The notes under the pieces: model-generated
Databases searched by the model: none
Seen by the model: the letters and a program-made list of their open reading frames with translations, nothing else
Told to the model about the DNA's origin: nothing
Shown: piece after piece, positions 10,983-23,502 of the stretch
Position numbering within the stretch: the first letter of the stretch is position 1
Layout of the letters: every line of letters starts with the position of its first letter
Origin: Phoronis australis
Taxonomy: Eukaryota; Phoronida; Phoronidae
Reading direction: 5' to 3'
NCBI GenBank assembly: GCA_002633005.1
Contig: NMRA01000330.1
Location: forward strand, 62,001 to 126,000
Length of the DNA stretch: 64,000 bases
Made by a program: the position numbers and the translations under genes

Positions 10983-13900
10983 GTAAATAATTTTACATTT
11001 GACCATGGACATTTGACTCTTCTTGGTTACTGCAGTATTGCATCTTACAGTTTACCAAATCAATGTTTTAACTTTCCGATTCACGAATCTGATTTGTTGA
11101 GATCATGAGTTTTGGACTTTATGTTTCAAGATAATTCATGTTTTGCGCTGCATGCGTGACGTGTTGCCCTAATCTAAATAGCTAAAATTCACAGAAAACG
11201 AAATGATTTCGGATTGTCAACTTGAGAGTCTTACAATTACTGTTTAAATTGGAAAATTCGACTTTGTTTTTTTAAAAACAAATGCCAGTATAAAAGATCT
11301 CCATGATAGCAAGTAGCAGCATATGTTAAATAAAACAACCATGGATTTAAACTGGCTTGACATATTTCGGTGTTTATTAACCATTTAATAAACACCGAAA
11401 CATGTCAGGCCACTTTAGACCCATTGTTGTTTTTATTAAGATAGAATAAAAGCCTATATCATATGTCTTGTGTTAGGGTAGCAAGCTGCAGTACTAGAAG
11501 AGAACCTGTAAATCTGATTTTGATATTCATTCGAACAGAATTTGCAAAACTTACGAAATTGCTCTCCACAGTGAACCTTATTTAAGTGCAGGTATTTGAG
11601 ACAAGACTAAAGTGAAATGAATATCTACAGTAGTTACTACAGATATTCACTTCACATAATAGTGACGTACTGTCAGAGGCAAAACGAATGGGTGCAAGAA
11701 GTTGTTTTGACTTCCCAGGGGTAGGGGTATTCTCACAGATGAGGTATTCGATATGTGCTGCTCCGCAGGGCTCGATTTGGCGCTGTGCAGGTCACCAATG
11801 CACCTTCAAATTATGTTTGGCGACCTGGAAAAAAATCACAAGTCGCCACGGCGAGTATCAAGGTAGGACAATAATTCCCTCGGAATTTGTTTGTGGTGAC
11901 TTCCAGACTTTACAATTGTTCCGTTTATTTTGTGAAATCTGTGCATTTGCCATACTCAGTAGTCAGCACATATCAAACGCACCTAAATTACAACAGGAAG
12001 TAAACAGATGGAAGTTGGAATTGTTCGGCACGAAGAATTGAGTTAGAGATTCAATGATGTTTATGTTTTATGGAGAAGAATTGAAGAGGTATGCGTAAGT
12101 TTTGAAAACGCAGTACGGCACAGCCTTATTTTTAGTCCTGCTGTTTCGACATCAGTTTTGGCGATCTCATATTTCATTTGGCGACCTGGGATTTTTTATC
12201 AAGTTGCATTTGGTGACCTTCCGTCAAGCTGAGTGTCGGCCATTGTTATGCTATTTCATGCTGAAAGAGGAAAGCAAAAGCTCAGTTTTCGACGTCACAA
12301 AAATATAGATCCTTGGTCAACAGCAGAAAGCTATATAATGGGCCCACATCTTGGGTCTGTATTCATTTCCAATGAGGAAACGAAGTGATATGCACAGTTT
12401 ATGTGGGTCATTCGTGTTTGCTCAACGAAAGTGAATGCTGGTTGTCAAGCCGTTTACACCACTGTCTGTTTTTCTATATTATTGGCAGTACGCTTACAAT
12501 AGTTCATATGCAGAATACAACATTTAAAGTGAGGATAAGAAAAAGGGGGGGGGCAGGGTTATCACCCACCCACACACACACACACACTCGTTCACACACT
12601 TCATCATTTAATAGAAATACCTCTAAACAATATATGAATTTTATATATAATAGATTCATTATAACATCACCGAGGCTCTCCCACATTCTAATTGTGATGT
12701 TGTCCGGTTCTTTTTGTTTTTGAAAATTAAATATTATAATTTTGATATATTTCAACATGAATAACTTAAAGACAGACCAGTCTGGAGGTAACTGCTGTTG
12801 GTTACGTAAGTAAATAAAATATTTTGGGCGACAATGATAACATAATAAGTAAACGGGTAGAATTCAGGAGAACTCAAAACGCCATAACATGAATTAATTC
12901 ATTATTTTGACATCCTTGAGGGAAGATATCAAAATATCTTGAACATTAACCAACAATCTTTGTACTACATTACAATGGAAGAACACCTGTTCACTTTTTG
13001 TTGTTCCATGGATACATATTTATTATTGGAACAGTAATTAATGTGGGAAAAATGTCTGTTCTACACTTCCCTGTGACATTTTGAGATGTGACTAAATGTG
13101 GTTTGCCATTACACACTCAGTGACAACCGGTTATTCAGGCTTCCTTGTCACATTTGGAGAAATTTGAGATGTGACTTTATGTGATTTGCCATTACACACT
13201 CAGTGACAACTGGAGGCTTCCTTGTCACATTTGGAGAAATTTGAGATGTTACTAATTGTGATTTGCCATTAAACACTCTGTGACAACCGGTTATTGAGGC
13301 TTCCTTGTCACATTTGGAGAAATTTGAGATGCGACTTTATGTGATTTGCCATTAAACACTCTGTAACAACCGGTTGTTGAGGCTTCCTTGTCACATTTGG
13401 AGAAATTTGAGATGCGACTTTATGTGATTTGCCATTAAACACTCTGTGACCTGTTTTAATGTGTCACGAGGACCCGTTTTCTGGTGCTTGCTACACCTAA
13501 GATTTTTGGTTATTGTGGAGAACACTGATTGTGCGTTCTTGCACAGTAGTATTGTAATAATTGCATTTTAGGTAACAATTACTACATTGTACCAGTAAAG
13601 CAATTGAACATGGAGTTTCAAAAACTGAGCTTTTTGACTGTTGTATACCAAATTCTGGCTAGGTTAGCATGTAGACGCTTAAATCCGGGCATGTATGGTA
13701 GACACTTGTCATTAGTGCTAATTATTTATACACCTGGTTATTATTATATACACCTGGTACACCTGTGTTAGGTGTATGACTAATCTTGTGATGAGGGTCC
13801 TGCATACAGTTGAAAATTATGATGATCTCAGCGATACCACAGAAAATTGATCAAAGAAAATTGGAGTACAATATTTTTAAACAGAAACTGGTTAGATATT

Positions 13901-16900
13901 GTCAAGACACTGAAGTTTTAGTTATTCAATATCTTTCGTGGTATTCATTTGAAAAATGGGACATTAATTTATTGTGTTAGGTGACTTGAATATGATGCCA
14001 GTATTGTTGCCTTTGGGTATTTATCATACTGCCATGAACTTGGGACAATGGTCCATTCTTAATATTGAACCTGTGAATATTAAGCTATCCACCAGTCTGC
14101 ATTCAGCCAAATGTATCTAAAGCTAGTAATAAAAAGTGTATTTTCTAAACTAGAAATCCTGCATTAAATTTGAATTTTGGTTTGATACCAATTGATCACC
14201 ACGTCTTTAGTAAAATTTATCAAAAATGAATGGTACGTTCATATTAAATCAACAGTATTAATAACACGATGGAATTTAATTGAATATGATTGTTCAAGAT
14301 AAAATCTCGAAAGTGCTGTTCCAGGTTTTGTAAAGTATTTTGTTTTCGCTTGATGGAGTTTTTGATTTTTTCGCGTCAAAGTAACAAAAGTTCTATTTTT
14401 TGACGACCTCTTGCAAAAAGTGGATTATTCGAAAGACAGTTCAACAGGGTTTTGGAGGCCAGTGCACAAAGCATTGTAACTGAATTGTGGCTGATCAGAT
14501 TGGTTTTCATTGTTTACAGTAATTGTCTATGTCCAAAGTTGAACCATATATTGAATTGTAACAGCCTATTCGTCCCCTAGACTATGTACTTACAGCAATC
14601 TGACATATGAAATGAAATGCTTTCGAATATTTCTTCGTGTTCTGTTGTCATTCCTCACATTGTTCCTAAAGGTCATGACCTTGGGTGCATGCTTTTCACA
14701 ACCAAATGTGAACCATGTAGAAAGTTTCAAGAGTTGATTTCTTCATTTCCAGGCGGCCATGACGTGGCAGATTTCCTGTACAAGAATGTGACAGTATTAT
14801 GTTGGATCATGACTAACCCAGGCAATCACGAGACGAAGGCGAAGCATGTGAAGGCCACCTGGGGGCAGAGGTGCAACAAGCTTCTCTTTATGAGCTCAGA
14901 GGAAGATGAGGAGCTTGGTACTATAGGTCTCAGCGTCTCAGAGGGCAGAGACAATTTGTGGGCCAAGACGAAGGCCGCATTTAGGTACATCTACTCGAAT
15001 CATATAAATGATGCCGATTGGTTTCTGAAGGCGGACGACGACACTTACGTAATTGTTGAAAATCTGCGCAAGTTACTGAGCCCTCACGATGCTAAAAAGG
15101 CATCTTACTGGGGCCGGAGGTTCCGCCCGTATGTGAAACAGGGTTATATGAGTGGTGGTGCTGGTTATGTGCTCAGTAAGAAAGCAGTCAAAGATTTTGT
15201 GGAGAAAGGTGTCGACAATGCTGCTGTGTGTCGCCAAGACAACGGTGGAGCAGAGGACCTGGAGATGGGTCAGTGCTTACACACGTTAGGTGTTAAGGCG
15301 ATGGACTCGAGGGATGAGTCAGGGAGGGAGACTTTCATGCCGTTCATTCCTGAGCACCATTTGATACCCGGCTTCATACCCAGAGACAACTGGTATTGGA
15401 GTTACAGCTTCTACCCAGCCGCTGTCGTAAGTTGTCCACTAGAAACTACACCTGGTCAAGTGGAGCGTGTGAGCTGAGATTCCTTTCAATGATTTTATGT
15501 ATCAATGTGAAACGAAAATCAATAGTCTTTAGCTTATTGGACATACTTTTATTTTTTTAAAATACTGTTAGTTTTTGACGATACCACTTGCAAGATCTTA
15601 CGATAAGACCTCCATTACTGTTTGTATCTTTCATAAATGTTCACTGCATACTTAAATGTCAGTCGATGAATTCACCTTGTTTATCAAATTTTTTGTCTCA
15701 TATTAAGCGTATCATAATTAATTTGAAGTATTGCTGGTACACACTTTCCACTTTGACTTGCCATTTAAACATGCTAATCACTCCTATCTGTTTTAATAGA
15801 GTTTCATGATAAAACAACGCAGACCATGTATTATAATGTTGTCCTTGGATGTGGCCAAACACTGATAATATCTTATCAATGTGAGTAAACTGCAGTGCCA
15901 AACTATCAAACTGCAGCGCTAAACTATTGAACTGCAGTTTGTCATCGACTGTGTGACCCAGAACTTGGACCAATAGACCCGTCTATTTGCTTTGATGAGT
16001 ACTGACATTAGCTGAGTTTATTTTTAAATATACCTTGCCCTGTAATGCATTATCTGGAACATAGCCTCATATGGGTTACCGGGGGGGGGGGGGGGGGNNN
16101 NNNNNNNNNNNNNNNNNNNTGGGGGGGTGGAGGTCTCCGGTAATGGAAATGTGATTCCGCCTGCAGACCACAATTTCATGCCAGAGTGATCAAAATACTA
16201 GTGTTGACCAATGTTGACCAAATAAAGCCTGTTGCCCGAGATGTCCTCCTCATAAGACATCTCCACTCAATATCTCAGCCATAGTTGCATGACTCACTAA
16301 ATGGACACAAGAGTGGCAGCTGGCAGTCAGTTTGATTCTTCATTACTTCAAAAATAGATGTCAAAGTATTCACTAGAGTGGTTGACAAAAGGCCATGGAC
16401 AACTTCTATCCCTTGCATGTGTTTCATGAAGTACTGCAGTGTGGCTGCTGGTGTGGTAGCTAATAAAGAAAAAACAGCCTCAGTTTTGGTGTAACTCAAA
16501 CTGCCAGGAAAATAACACTTTTGACCCTTCACGTAACTAATACTTTTGCTAGGGGATATTAAACACAGATGTTTTAAGGTCAAAACATGATAAAATTGCT
16601 CTGCACCCACTGATTGTGGCATTCCTGCTAAGTTAGTGACTCGCATAAGACTGACCACAGGAAGTCAATGTGCCTTGTCTGTTTGTCACCACACTGTGCT
16701 ATGTTTACTATATGCTACACGTCAAGTGACCCATTTTATAGAGCATGTGGTGAACACTTTCTAAGGGATGTTTATGGATACTTTTTTGCTGGCCAGTTGT
16801 TAAATGAATGTTCTTATCCTTTAACTTCTTCTTTTATGGTGTAGATTGAGCTAGTTTTTCGGTAACATTGCTTCTTCATTTCACACAAACTTGTCATGTT

Positions 16901-19352
16901 TGGATTTTTTAAGCAGAGCAACTTTGCCGCAAGAAGTCATTGACTATTTCGTCCAGTGTGCTTTTTTGATAGTTATTCTTCAGAAGGTAATAAGGACTAT
17001 CTGTGACAGAGTTCAGAAGGTAATAAGGACTACTTTCTGGGACAATTATACCTCAAAAGGTAATAAGGACTACTTTCTGTGACAGATATACCTCAGAAGG
17101 TAATAAGGACTACTTTCTGTGACAGTTATACCTCAAAAGTAATAAGGGCTGCTTTCTGCGACAATTATGAATCTCACGTTTTTGGAAAAAAGAATTTCCA
17201 AAATTTTCCCTTTTTCGTTTTTTTAGTTTTTGAACATCGTTGTGAATCCCCCACATTTTAAAAATATTGTCTGATCGTAGCTACATGTATGGTACAAAAC
17301 TTCCAACAGGGCAAAACATTTATCTAATGTTGCATATCTTTTGTTAAAAAATAAATTTCACTTGCCCAACGTATTGTGCCCTAAATTAGTGATTATGTGG
17401 TATGTATATTTGCTGAGAAATGTGCCAAAATATAATTTCCGTTTTCGGCCAAGATGTATGGCAAATTGGTAAAGAACATACATTCTATGTTAATTCATTT
17501 CTTCTGTCTTTGTAGGAAGTGCTGTGAGCAGCAACAGCCTCTTGACAATTTATCAAACCTTATTTGCAAGAATTGGCCGTTGTAGTATTTCATATACGTC
17601 TAGTAAAATACCATATCTTCATTCTCAGGGAACATCAAATGCTGAATATATACTGTGTAGTACAACCACCTTCCGGTTGTTCCATCGAAACAGGAACCTC
17701 TGTGAAAACAGATATTCTGGAGTCGAAAACAGACCCCATGTCCTTCAAAACAACTAAACAGCCCAAAAAATACGTACCCTGACCTTCAAAACAGGAACCC
17801 TGGGTATCGGACAGGAAACCTGATTCATGTTTTGCGGGCTGTTCAGCTGTTTTGAAGGTGCTGTAATTTGACGTTTAGTGTGTCAATCTCGTGCTCACGA
17901 CGCGCTTTAACCACCCACTCGATTTCTATTGTCTGTTTTGTACATAAAAATATGTTAACGCAATAACAATTATGGTACATAAATATAAAACATATTTTTA
18001 TATTCCCGGATCTTTGTTCTTTCAGAAAACATTTACCTTTGATAGTTGACAAAGCCTGTTTTTATGTATGAGTTGGAAGGGAGGCCACTAAAGCTTTTCG
18101 TTTGTCAAATGGTCAAATCTGTTCTGCCAATGAATGCTGCCGCCCTCTGCAGGTCATATAGGCTGCCGTAGAGTTTCTTGTCAAGCGGGGTGGGGGAGGG
18201 CCACACTTCTCTCCTCTTTTCCTCATACAATGGGCATGTATGGAGGATCGTTCCGTGGTCTGGCTGTCCGTATCGCATGGACACAGCTCCGACTGGCTAA
18301 TATTGAATTTGTTGAAAAGGTTACATCTGAGACGATTGTGGCCAGTCCTCAACCTAAAAATTATGACTTTGGGCGCCTACTTACCTCTAATTTTACCACT
18401 ATACAGCACTGCTTCTACCGATTCTTTGTTTTTTTTGCAATGGACATTGACAGTTGTTGTATTATGTTTCATTCTGATTCTATAGAGGACTCAGGTGGCA
18501 CTTGAACTGACAGACACTATAATGCTCTACTGTACTTAGTTACACTCATTCCTTCAGTTTTGTGAACAGGTCATGCAGCACTGAAGGCATCAATGAAAAT
18601 AGTGCAAAGTACTGTAAAAATTCTTTAAGTTTGGGACAGAAATAATTACTAAAATTGACATATTTTTACTTTTGAAAGTCTTTCCACATTGTTACAAGAG
18701 CTTAAGTTTTTCCAAATTTTGATTGGTAACAGCTACGCCATACAGACCATGCTAAAAGCAAAGTTTGTTGAAAAGTTATCTTAGTTGAGAAATTTGACAA
18801 AATGAAATTTCACCCGTCTGCCATATTGTGTCCCAAACTGAAGAATTTTTACCGAAGTTACTACATTTTCCGTGGATAGTGATTTTTATTTTCATATAAG
18901 TATCCCTACCAGCTGTGCAGGTTTGATAAAATCTGAAACCAGTTTGTTTTTATAGAGGTCCTTCAGATATTGATGAGTATGAGTATAGGTCTGTACCAAA
19001 ACACTAATATGTTCTCTGAGGTTACTTACAGTCCCTGGAATCCTACACTGTTAGTTTCAGCAGTCATTTTTGCAAAAATCGTCAGACTCGATGAAAGTGT
19101 TGAATTTTCCCTCTTACTCACTGTGTCTTGTTGTTGCAGGGTCCAAACTGCTGCAGCGACTATGCCATCTCGTTCCACTACGTTCCCCCTAACATGATGT
19201 ATGTTCTGGAGTACCTGATCTACCACCTTAAACCGTACGGGGTCAACTCTCAGTTAGTTCTTCCCAAAGGGACCAAGATGGCCACAATTCCACCGTCTAA
19301 AACGCTCGTTCGGAAGACTAAACGCCGTAGTAAACTTAGAGGCCAACGTTAA
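10733..19352 (+). CDS. C1GALT1: Core-1 beta-1,3-galactosyltransferase, T-synthase-like (gene B)
   Basis: Transfers galactose from UDP-galactose to GalNAc-Ser/Thr in the Golgi lumen, making the core-1 (T antigen) O-glycan. Exons 10733-10982, 14753-15426 and 19140-19352 splice in phase (1, then 0) into 1137 nt, 378 residues plus stop, close to the vertebrate enzyme (about 363). A signal anchor lies at residues 11-31, followed by a stem to about 90. The GT31 domain shows [39 protein letters not shown] (DDD at 178-180), [26 protein letters not shown] (E251, D252), SRD and PEHHLIPG. The last exon has the conserved [15 protein letters not shown] and a basic C-tail. All motifs are intact, so it is probably active. 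Orthology to C1GALT1 itself, rather than a lineage-specific paralogue, is inferred. Confidence 0.93.
11326..11440. repeat. Head-to-head inverted pair of Penelope-like element ends
   Basis: The sequence around CACCGAAACATGTCAGGCC is preceded by its own reverse complement (GGCTTGACATATTTCGGTG) across a short AT-rich centre, and the outer parts AACAACCATGG and CCATTGTTGTT also pair. The half-unit matches the terminal sequence after the Penelope-like coding fragment at 33430-33490. A long hairpin is possible. Confidence 0.6.
13078..13450 (+). repeat. Tandem repeat, period about 85 bp, four to five copies
   Basis: Each unit contains TTTGAGATGTGAC, GATTTGCCATTA, CACTCAGTGACAACCGGTTA and CTTCCTTGTCACATTTGGAG with small differences. 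It lies in gene B intron 1 and is noncoding. Confidence 0.85.
14753..15426 (+). CDS. C1GALT1: Gene B exon 2: main catalytic domain
   Basis: The acceptor is TTCATTTCCAG (ending 14752) and the donor GCTGTC|GTAAGT. The frame is also open upstream of 14753, back to 14617, but that part is intronic: it lacks family similarity and the 14753 junction restores phase with exon 1. The exon carries all catalytic motifs from VTVLCW to WYWSYSFYP. Confidence 0.95.
16081..16127. other. Poly-G run with assembly gap
   Basis: Seventeen Gs are followed by 22 Ns (16098-16119) and then T plus another G run. The gap is probably a sequencing failure in a homopolymer, so the local length is unreliable. Confidence 0.9.
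16980..17165 (+). repeat. Tandem repeat, period about 43 bp, four to five copies
   Basis: Units share GGTAATAAGGACTACTTTCT, GTGACAGTTATACCTCA and small variants. The array ends with a degenerate copy at about 17165. Noncoding, in gene B intron 2. Confidence 0.85.
19140..19352 (+). CDS. C1GALT1: Gene B exon 3: C-terminal region
   Basis: The acceptor is TTGTTGCAG, ending 19139. In phase 0 the exon encodes 70 residues beginning [15 protein letters not shown] and ends with TAA at 19350-19352. The CCSD and SFHYV blocks and [10 protein letters not shown] align with the C-terminal block of T-synthases. The tail is lysine/arginine-rich, which is unusual for the family. Confidence 0.93.
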   Translation, partial: GPNCCSDYAISFHYVPPNMMYVLEYLIYHLKPYGVNSQLVLPKGTKMATIPPSKTLVRKTKRRSKLRGQR

Positions 19353-21658
19353 TTTCTAATTTAGAGTAGTTGCTCATCTGTTGCATGTGCTTATAAATGT
19401 AGAAATATTGAATGTGGTAAGATTTCCTTCCTAGTCATGTGTTTGTTAATACACGTTGACAGGAATTGGCCTATTTTTATTGTTTCTTGCGTCGCCAAAG
19501 ATCACGTGTTGGAAAGGGAAGTATAATCCTGTGATGGTGGGGAATATTACAAGACTGATTTTACAAGAGCAAAGAATGGGGTTTGTGTTAAGTAGGCTAT
19601 GACACTTTCCCGTTTTAGGATGGATTCTACATTGTGTGCCACCTAGTGGTCATTGTTGTTATTTTTGAGTTATTTTCTGCCTTAAAAATCGGTTAAACTA
19701 CTCTAAGAATCATTACGAAAATTGGCAGCTGTGTTCCTGTCAAGAAAACTACAGGTTGTGTTCATTTTTGGACAAACTTGACTACTGTGAGCCCGTTTGT
19801 GGCAATTTCCTATTTTTTGCATTCGTGGCTGTCCCGTTAAAGTAGGTAGATGGTTCCGATGAGGGAGCCTTGCTGTGTTCAGACTGCTTGGAGATATTCC
19901 TCACCACCTGGTAGCCATTTTAATACGAACTAACATATGGCTTGTGGTGCAGTCGTGAACAAATTTCAGCACTTTGCGTTACTCTTGTTACAAACTTAGG
20001 TCTAGCCCATGGCTTTATTAAAGACCGAGATACTCTGTATTTATAACACTGTTGATTATGCTGTGTTTAGTGAGCAAGGCACTAGTACACTAGTAGGAAT
20101 AGTGTAAAATGTGATGTCATAATTCTGTATTCGGCTCTTCCGTTCACTACTTGCTGCCATTGATTTTATTTCTTATGAATATGCAGTCTGTTATTTTACA
20201 AAACTGAGTTGAGGTGAAATTTTTTTAAAGCTCAAGTTCACTTTCATTGTTATTTTAGTGCTGGGAATTTCCACAAATAGGCCCACCTAAAAGTGCATCC
20301 ATGGATGTATTTTCGATAACTGTTTGCATGTTTTGAAAGTCTGATGGATTGTTCTTTAATACATAGTATGTTCTGATGAAAAATTGTGTTTATTTTGAAA
20401 AGATATTTTATTTTGTATCGTGACTTCACTCAAATGACTATCGCTAATTTGAGTTATTGGATGATTTTGCTGGTAGCTAACTGCATTAGCATGGTATAAA
20501 GGACAATTTTATTGACACATTTTCTGAAAATATATCTGGGTGTATATTTGGCTTCATTTGACATTTTTGAAAGGTCCCTTGGGCCCATTTCTGGAAATTC
20601 CCGTTATCATTTTGTTCTGGTGTCATTCATGGATATCTGCAGCATGTATAGTTATGTCTGTGTACCTTGTTAAGGGTGAAGGAACGAGGGAGTTATCTGT
20701 TGTAACATCTGAAGTGCAGGTCTCCTCTTTTGGAGGTAGAGAAACACATTTCTTGGCTGACCTAGTTTTCGAAAGGTCAGGCCTCGTTTTTTTTGGATGA
20801 TTACAACTATGATCACACTCATTTATTTGGTTTCAGCATTGCCAGCTCCTAGTATTTGAGTGACGGATGTCAAAATAAGTTTAACATGGATTAGCACAAC
20901 TGTAGTGTGTAGCTGTGTCATGTGTGCCCTACTGGTGTGCAGCATTGTGGACAAATATTGCAGAGAATCATTTTTATAAATAGACTTTTGAAGTTATCAG
21001 CTTTCACTAGAGCTACATAACAACAAAATCGGCTGCTTTTACGATTCAATTTCTAATCTTCAATTCTTGCTGTTGTCTGCCAGACTGGTATCTTTACCAG
21101 TTGAGATATAGTTAATAGTGTTTGTCATCGACCATCAGTGGCGGATTTTTCCAGATTCTATTTGGCAGTTCGGATGCGAATGTCTGATGGACAAAATCCT
21201 GGCTAAAAGTTTGCCCTGGTCCCCCCTAACTCAAAATCCTGGGTCCGCCCCTGACCATGATTCCCAATTGGAATCTGCACTAGGGATGTTCTCAGTAAAT
21301 CACTTTTCTTGCTTATAATGTCTAGATCTGTGATGATTACTTCAATGCTCTTGTTGGTAATGGAACTTATAACTGAGGAAATGAAAGTGTTTTAACACTT
21401 AAAAGTTGCCCATATTTAGGGCTTTGAAAACTCACACACAACCAAAGACTTCAGTATGCATTACCATGAACAGCGACCACTTGATAATTATATGTGTGTG
21501 TGTGTGCTTGATGAATCAAATGCAAGTGAGCTTGGTTTTGTTCACAATTTTATTAATACTGGAGCTGGATGTTGATAGAATATTGTTTTATTTCTATAGT
21601 AATTTGTATGTTAAAGACAATTTATTAATGATTTATTAATTGTTGATGATTGAATAAA
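19353..21658 (+). other. Probable long 3' untranslated region of gene B
   Basis: No further exon is visible. The first AATAAA in a convincing downstream context is at 21653-21658 (TTGAATAAACTTTATG), which would give a 2.3-kb 3' UTR. Shorter forms are possible. A hAT-like MITE (21136-21253) would lie within it. Confidence 0.4.
21136..21253 (+). repeat. hAT-like MITE, copy 1 (CAGTGGCGGA...TCCGCCCCTG)
   Basis: The ends CAGTGGCGGA and TCCGCCCCTG form inverted termini of the hAT type. Internal landmarks are AGATTCTATTTGGCAGTTCG and AACTCAAAATCCTGG. ACCAT occurs on both sides and may be a degraded target duplication. Four more copies are in the window. Confidence 0.7.
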
Positions 21659-21779
21659 CTTTATGAAACAGCTGACTGTACAAATGTCATTCAGACTAAA
21701 ATATGATGCATATGAAATTCCTGTTTAGTGTGATATATTATATACATAATCCCATTTTGCTCAGGCACTAACCTACATA

Positions 21780-22160
21780 GGGTCAGGCTAATTAAGATGC
21801 TGGTGCCCTGTATAATTAAATGATAAGAATGCACAAATTTATTTATCCGAATGCTCAGCGCGAATTTAGGGGGGAGGGGTATTGTCCCCCTAAAATTCTC
21901 CCAGATTCCATTTGCCAGTTCGGGGATGCGAATGACTGATGGGCTAATTCCTGGCCAATACTCTGCCCGCCCTGCCCCCCCATAACTCAAAATCCTGGAT
22001 CCGCCCCTGATCACTGCTCGATATAAATCCGGGAAGTTGAAATGTAAACATATTGAGACACTGCGTGCTCGTAAGGTGGCCGTCCATAGTAAAGGTGCTC
22101 CACCTTGTGGATGGACGAGCTCACTACCTCCACGGAATGCTAAGAATGAAATCATAAGCT
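21780..22160 (+). repeat. Dispersed repeat interrupted by a hAT-like MITE (copy 2, about 21858-22009)
   Basis: Segments before and after the MITE (GATGCTGGTGCCCTGT; then GTGGCCGTCC and GGACGAGCTCA) match a continuous copy at about 25017-25245. The MITE therefore appears to have inserted into an older repeat. The MITE itself has CCAGATTCCATTTGCCAGTT and ends TCCGCCCCTG. Confidence 0.55.
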
Positions 22161-22212
22161 CCACGTAGATTCACTGTGAAGTGGAATATTCAGAAATCTT
22201 GTTTATACCATA

Positions 22213-22343
22213 TTGCAGCGCCATTAGGTCCATGGGCGTCTGTACAGACCTGCGCTTATATACGCATGTGGAAACGTGCAAACCACTGTGGTAATAAAGG
22301 CTATTATTTTGAATATAGACCCATGGGCCTAAAGGCACTGCAA
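22213..22343. repeat. 131-bp MITE with TA target duplication
   Basis: TTGCAGCGCCATTAGGTCCA at the left is mirrored by TGGGCCTAAAGGCACTGCAA at the right, and both ends are bordered by TA. The structure fits a non-autonomous Tc1/mariner-like element. Confidence 0.75.
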
Positions 22344-22379
22344 TAAAAGGGCAACTGGTAGATCAAGTAGCGCCGATGA

Positions 22380-22930
22380 AACTTACCGTTTCGACAGTTT
22401 TGTCACAAAACACGTTTGCAGCGTAAGAACCATGGAGAGAAATATCAGTGATTGAGTAGATACAAGAGGGTTTATTTAATACTAAATAGAAAATACTAAA
22501 ACTATCAACTTACAAATAACAATACATCATTGGTTTCGGTCGCAATCATCTTCAATAGTTGAGTTTAGATCGGCTAAATTTGTGCAAAACCTAAGGTTCA
22601 AAAGTAAAAGTTCGATTTGAAAGCTGAAACTGATGCTGAATAAAGTTAAAGTTGAGATCATCCGATAAAGACCTGTCGGAATCCAAATTCACTGCCAGAG
22701 AAGCCCGTTTTTAGACAAGAAACTATTTGAATCATAAAAACATGCATTGTTGTATGACTGGCAGGCCAGCGTAGGCAGTAGCCACTATCAGCTGACTACC
22801 GAGTCGATAGATGATGACAATTAAGAAGAACAAATATATAACGGCAGAAAAACGTACAATATACAGTGAAATAAAGTTCAAGTTGATTTAAAAAACATTA
22901 ATTACATTCTGTGCTGAGAATGTTCCAAAA
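22380..22930 (-). repeat. Penelope-related dispersed repeat
   Basis: The segment 22710-22920 (ACATGCATTGTTGTATGACT ... GCTGACTACCGAGT) closely matches 32870-33060, directly upstream of a Penelope-like coding fragment. On the minus strand, 22525-22555 reads TTGAAGATGATTGCGACCG AAACC, resembling Penelope terminal sequences. No protein is preserved. Confidence 0.45.
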
Positions 22931-23454
22931 TGCGCCAATTTAGGGATGTAAAGTTAAACACAGCCACCAGGTCACACTGCTAAACCCTTGAGCCAGGTTT
23001 CTAGCTCCTCAGCTCGGTTTTAACCATATATCAATAAAGCATAAAAATATTTCCAGGTCATCAGTGCAATGAGCCCACATACGAGGCCTGCGCACGTCTG
23101 ATACAACGTGTATCAGACCGCCTGCAGTTATTTTTTTAACACAAAAGCCAATAAAATTAAAATGAAAATGCCATTACTAGAAGAGCCTATTTGTCTGAGG
23201 CACCGCCAATGAAATGAACCAAGCAGCTCCTGCACTAAGAATTTAACTTGGCTCACATCTCAACCAATGGATGGCATTACCCGCCGTCAAAAAACGAAAA
23301 AAAGGTAAAAATGGCATTTTCAGCGGCTTGCTAAAATTGCTCAAACTCTGATGCAACAGGTCAAGTGATGACTGCTTTGAAATCTTTGTCCCAATTGAAT
23401 TGACTGCACCGCTTATTTCAAAATGAAGAGCTTCTCTCTGTGATGTTCTGAGCC

Positions 23455-23502
23455 TCAAATGATTTTCAAGGGTTCGACTCCCAAGCCTTCTGCTACAGTG
23501 TT
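23455..23502 (-). CDS. Dehydrogenase copy 1, exon 12 (terminal)
   Basis: The acceptor is GATGTTTTCAG. In phase 0 it encodes [15 protein letters not shown], then TGA at 23455-23457. The matching exon with nearly the same protein lies at 52042-52089 in the other copy, which supports it. Confidence 0.88.
   Translation of the reverse strand, partial: NTVAEGLGVEPLKII

Larger units (their letters stand above)
10983..14752 (+). other. Gene B intron 1
   Basis: It runs from donor GTAAAT to acceptor TTCATTTCCAG. It holds an inverted pair of Penelope-like terminal sequences (about 11326-11440), a short CA run (about 12570-12590) and a tandem repeat of about 85 bp at 13078-13450. I see no exon inside. 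The short open frames at 11688 and 12102 do not resemble known proteins. Confidence 0.7.
15427..19139 (+). other. Gene B intron 2
   Basis: It contains a poly-G run with a 22-base assembly gap (16098-16119), a tandem repeat of about 43 bp at 16980-17165, three short copies of an AAACTGCAG motif near 15890-15940, and no recognised exon. An open frame of 127 codons on the minus strand (16275-16658) is unlike anything I know and is probably chance or an unidentified relic. Confidence 0.65.

Noticed and set aside
14617-14752. N-terminal extension of the galactosyltransferase exon from ATG 14617
   Set aside because: It lacks family similarity. The acceptor at 14752 joins exon 1 in phase and supplies the membrane anchor.
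16275-16658. 127-codon minus-strand open frame in gene B intron 2
   Set aside because: No motif, acceptor or homologue recognised. Length is within chance for this much sequence.
21691-22164. 157-codon minus-strand open frame
   Set aside because: It crosses a hAT-like MITE inside an older dispersed repeat; low-complexity Gly/Pro content.
23470-23490. tRNA-like T-loop GGTTCGACTCCC (also at 52053)
   Set aside because: It is the complement of the coding sequence GGGAGTCGAACCC in exon 12 of both dehydrogenase copies. No cloverleaf surrounds it.
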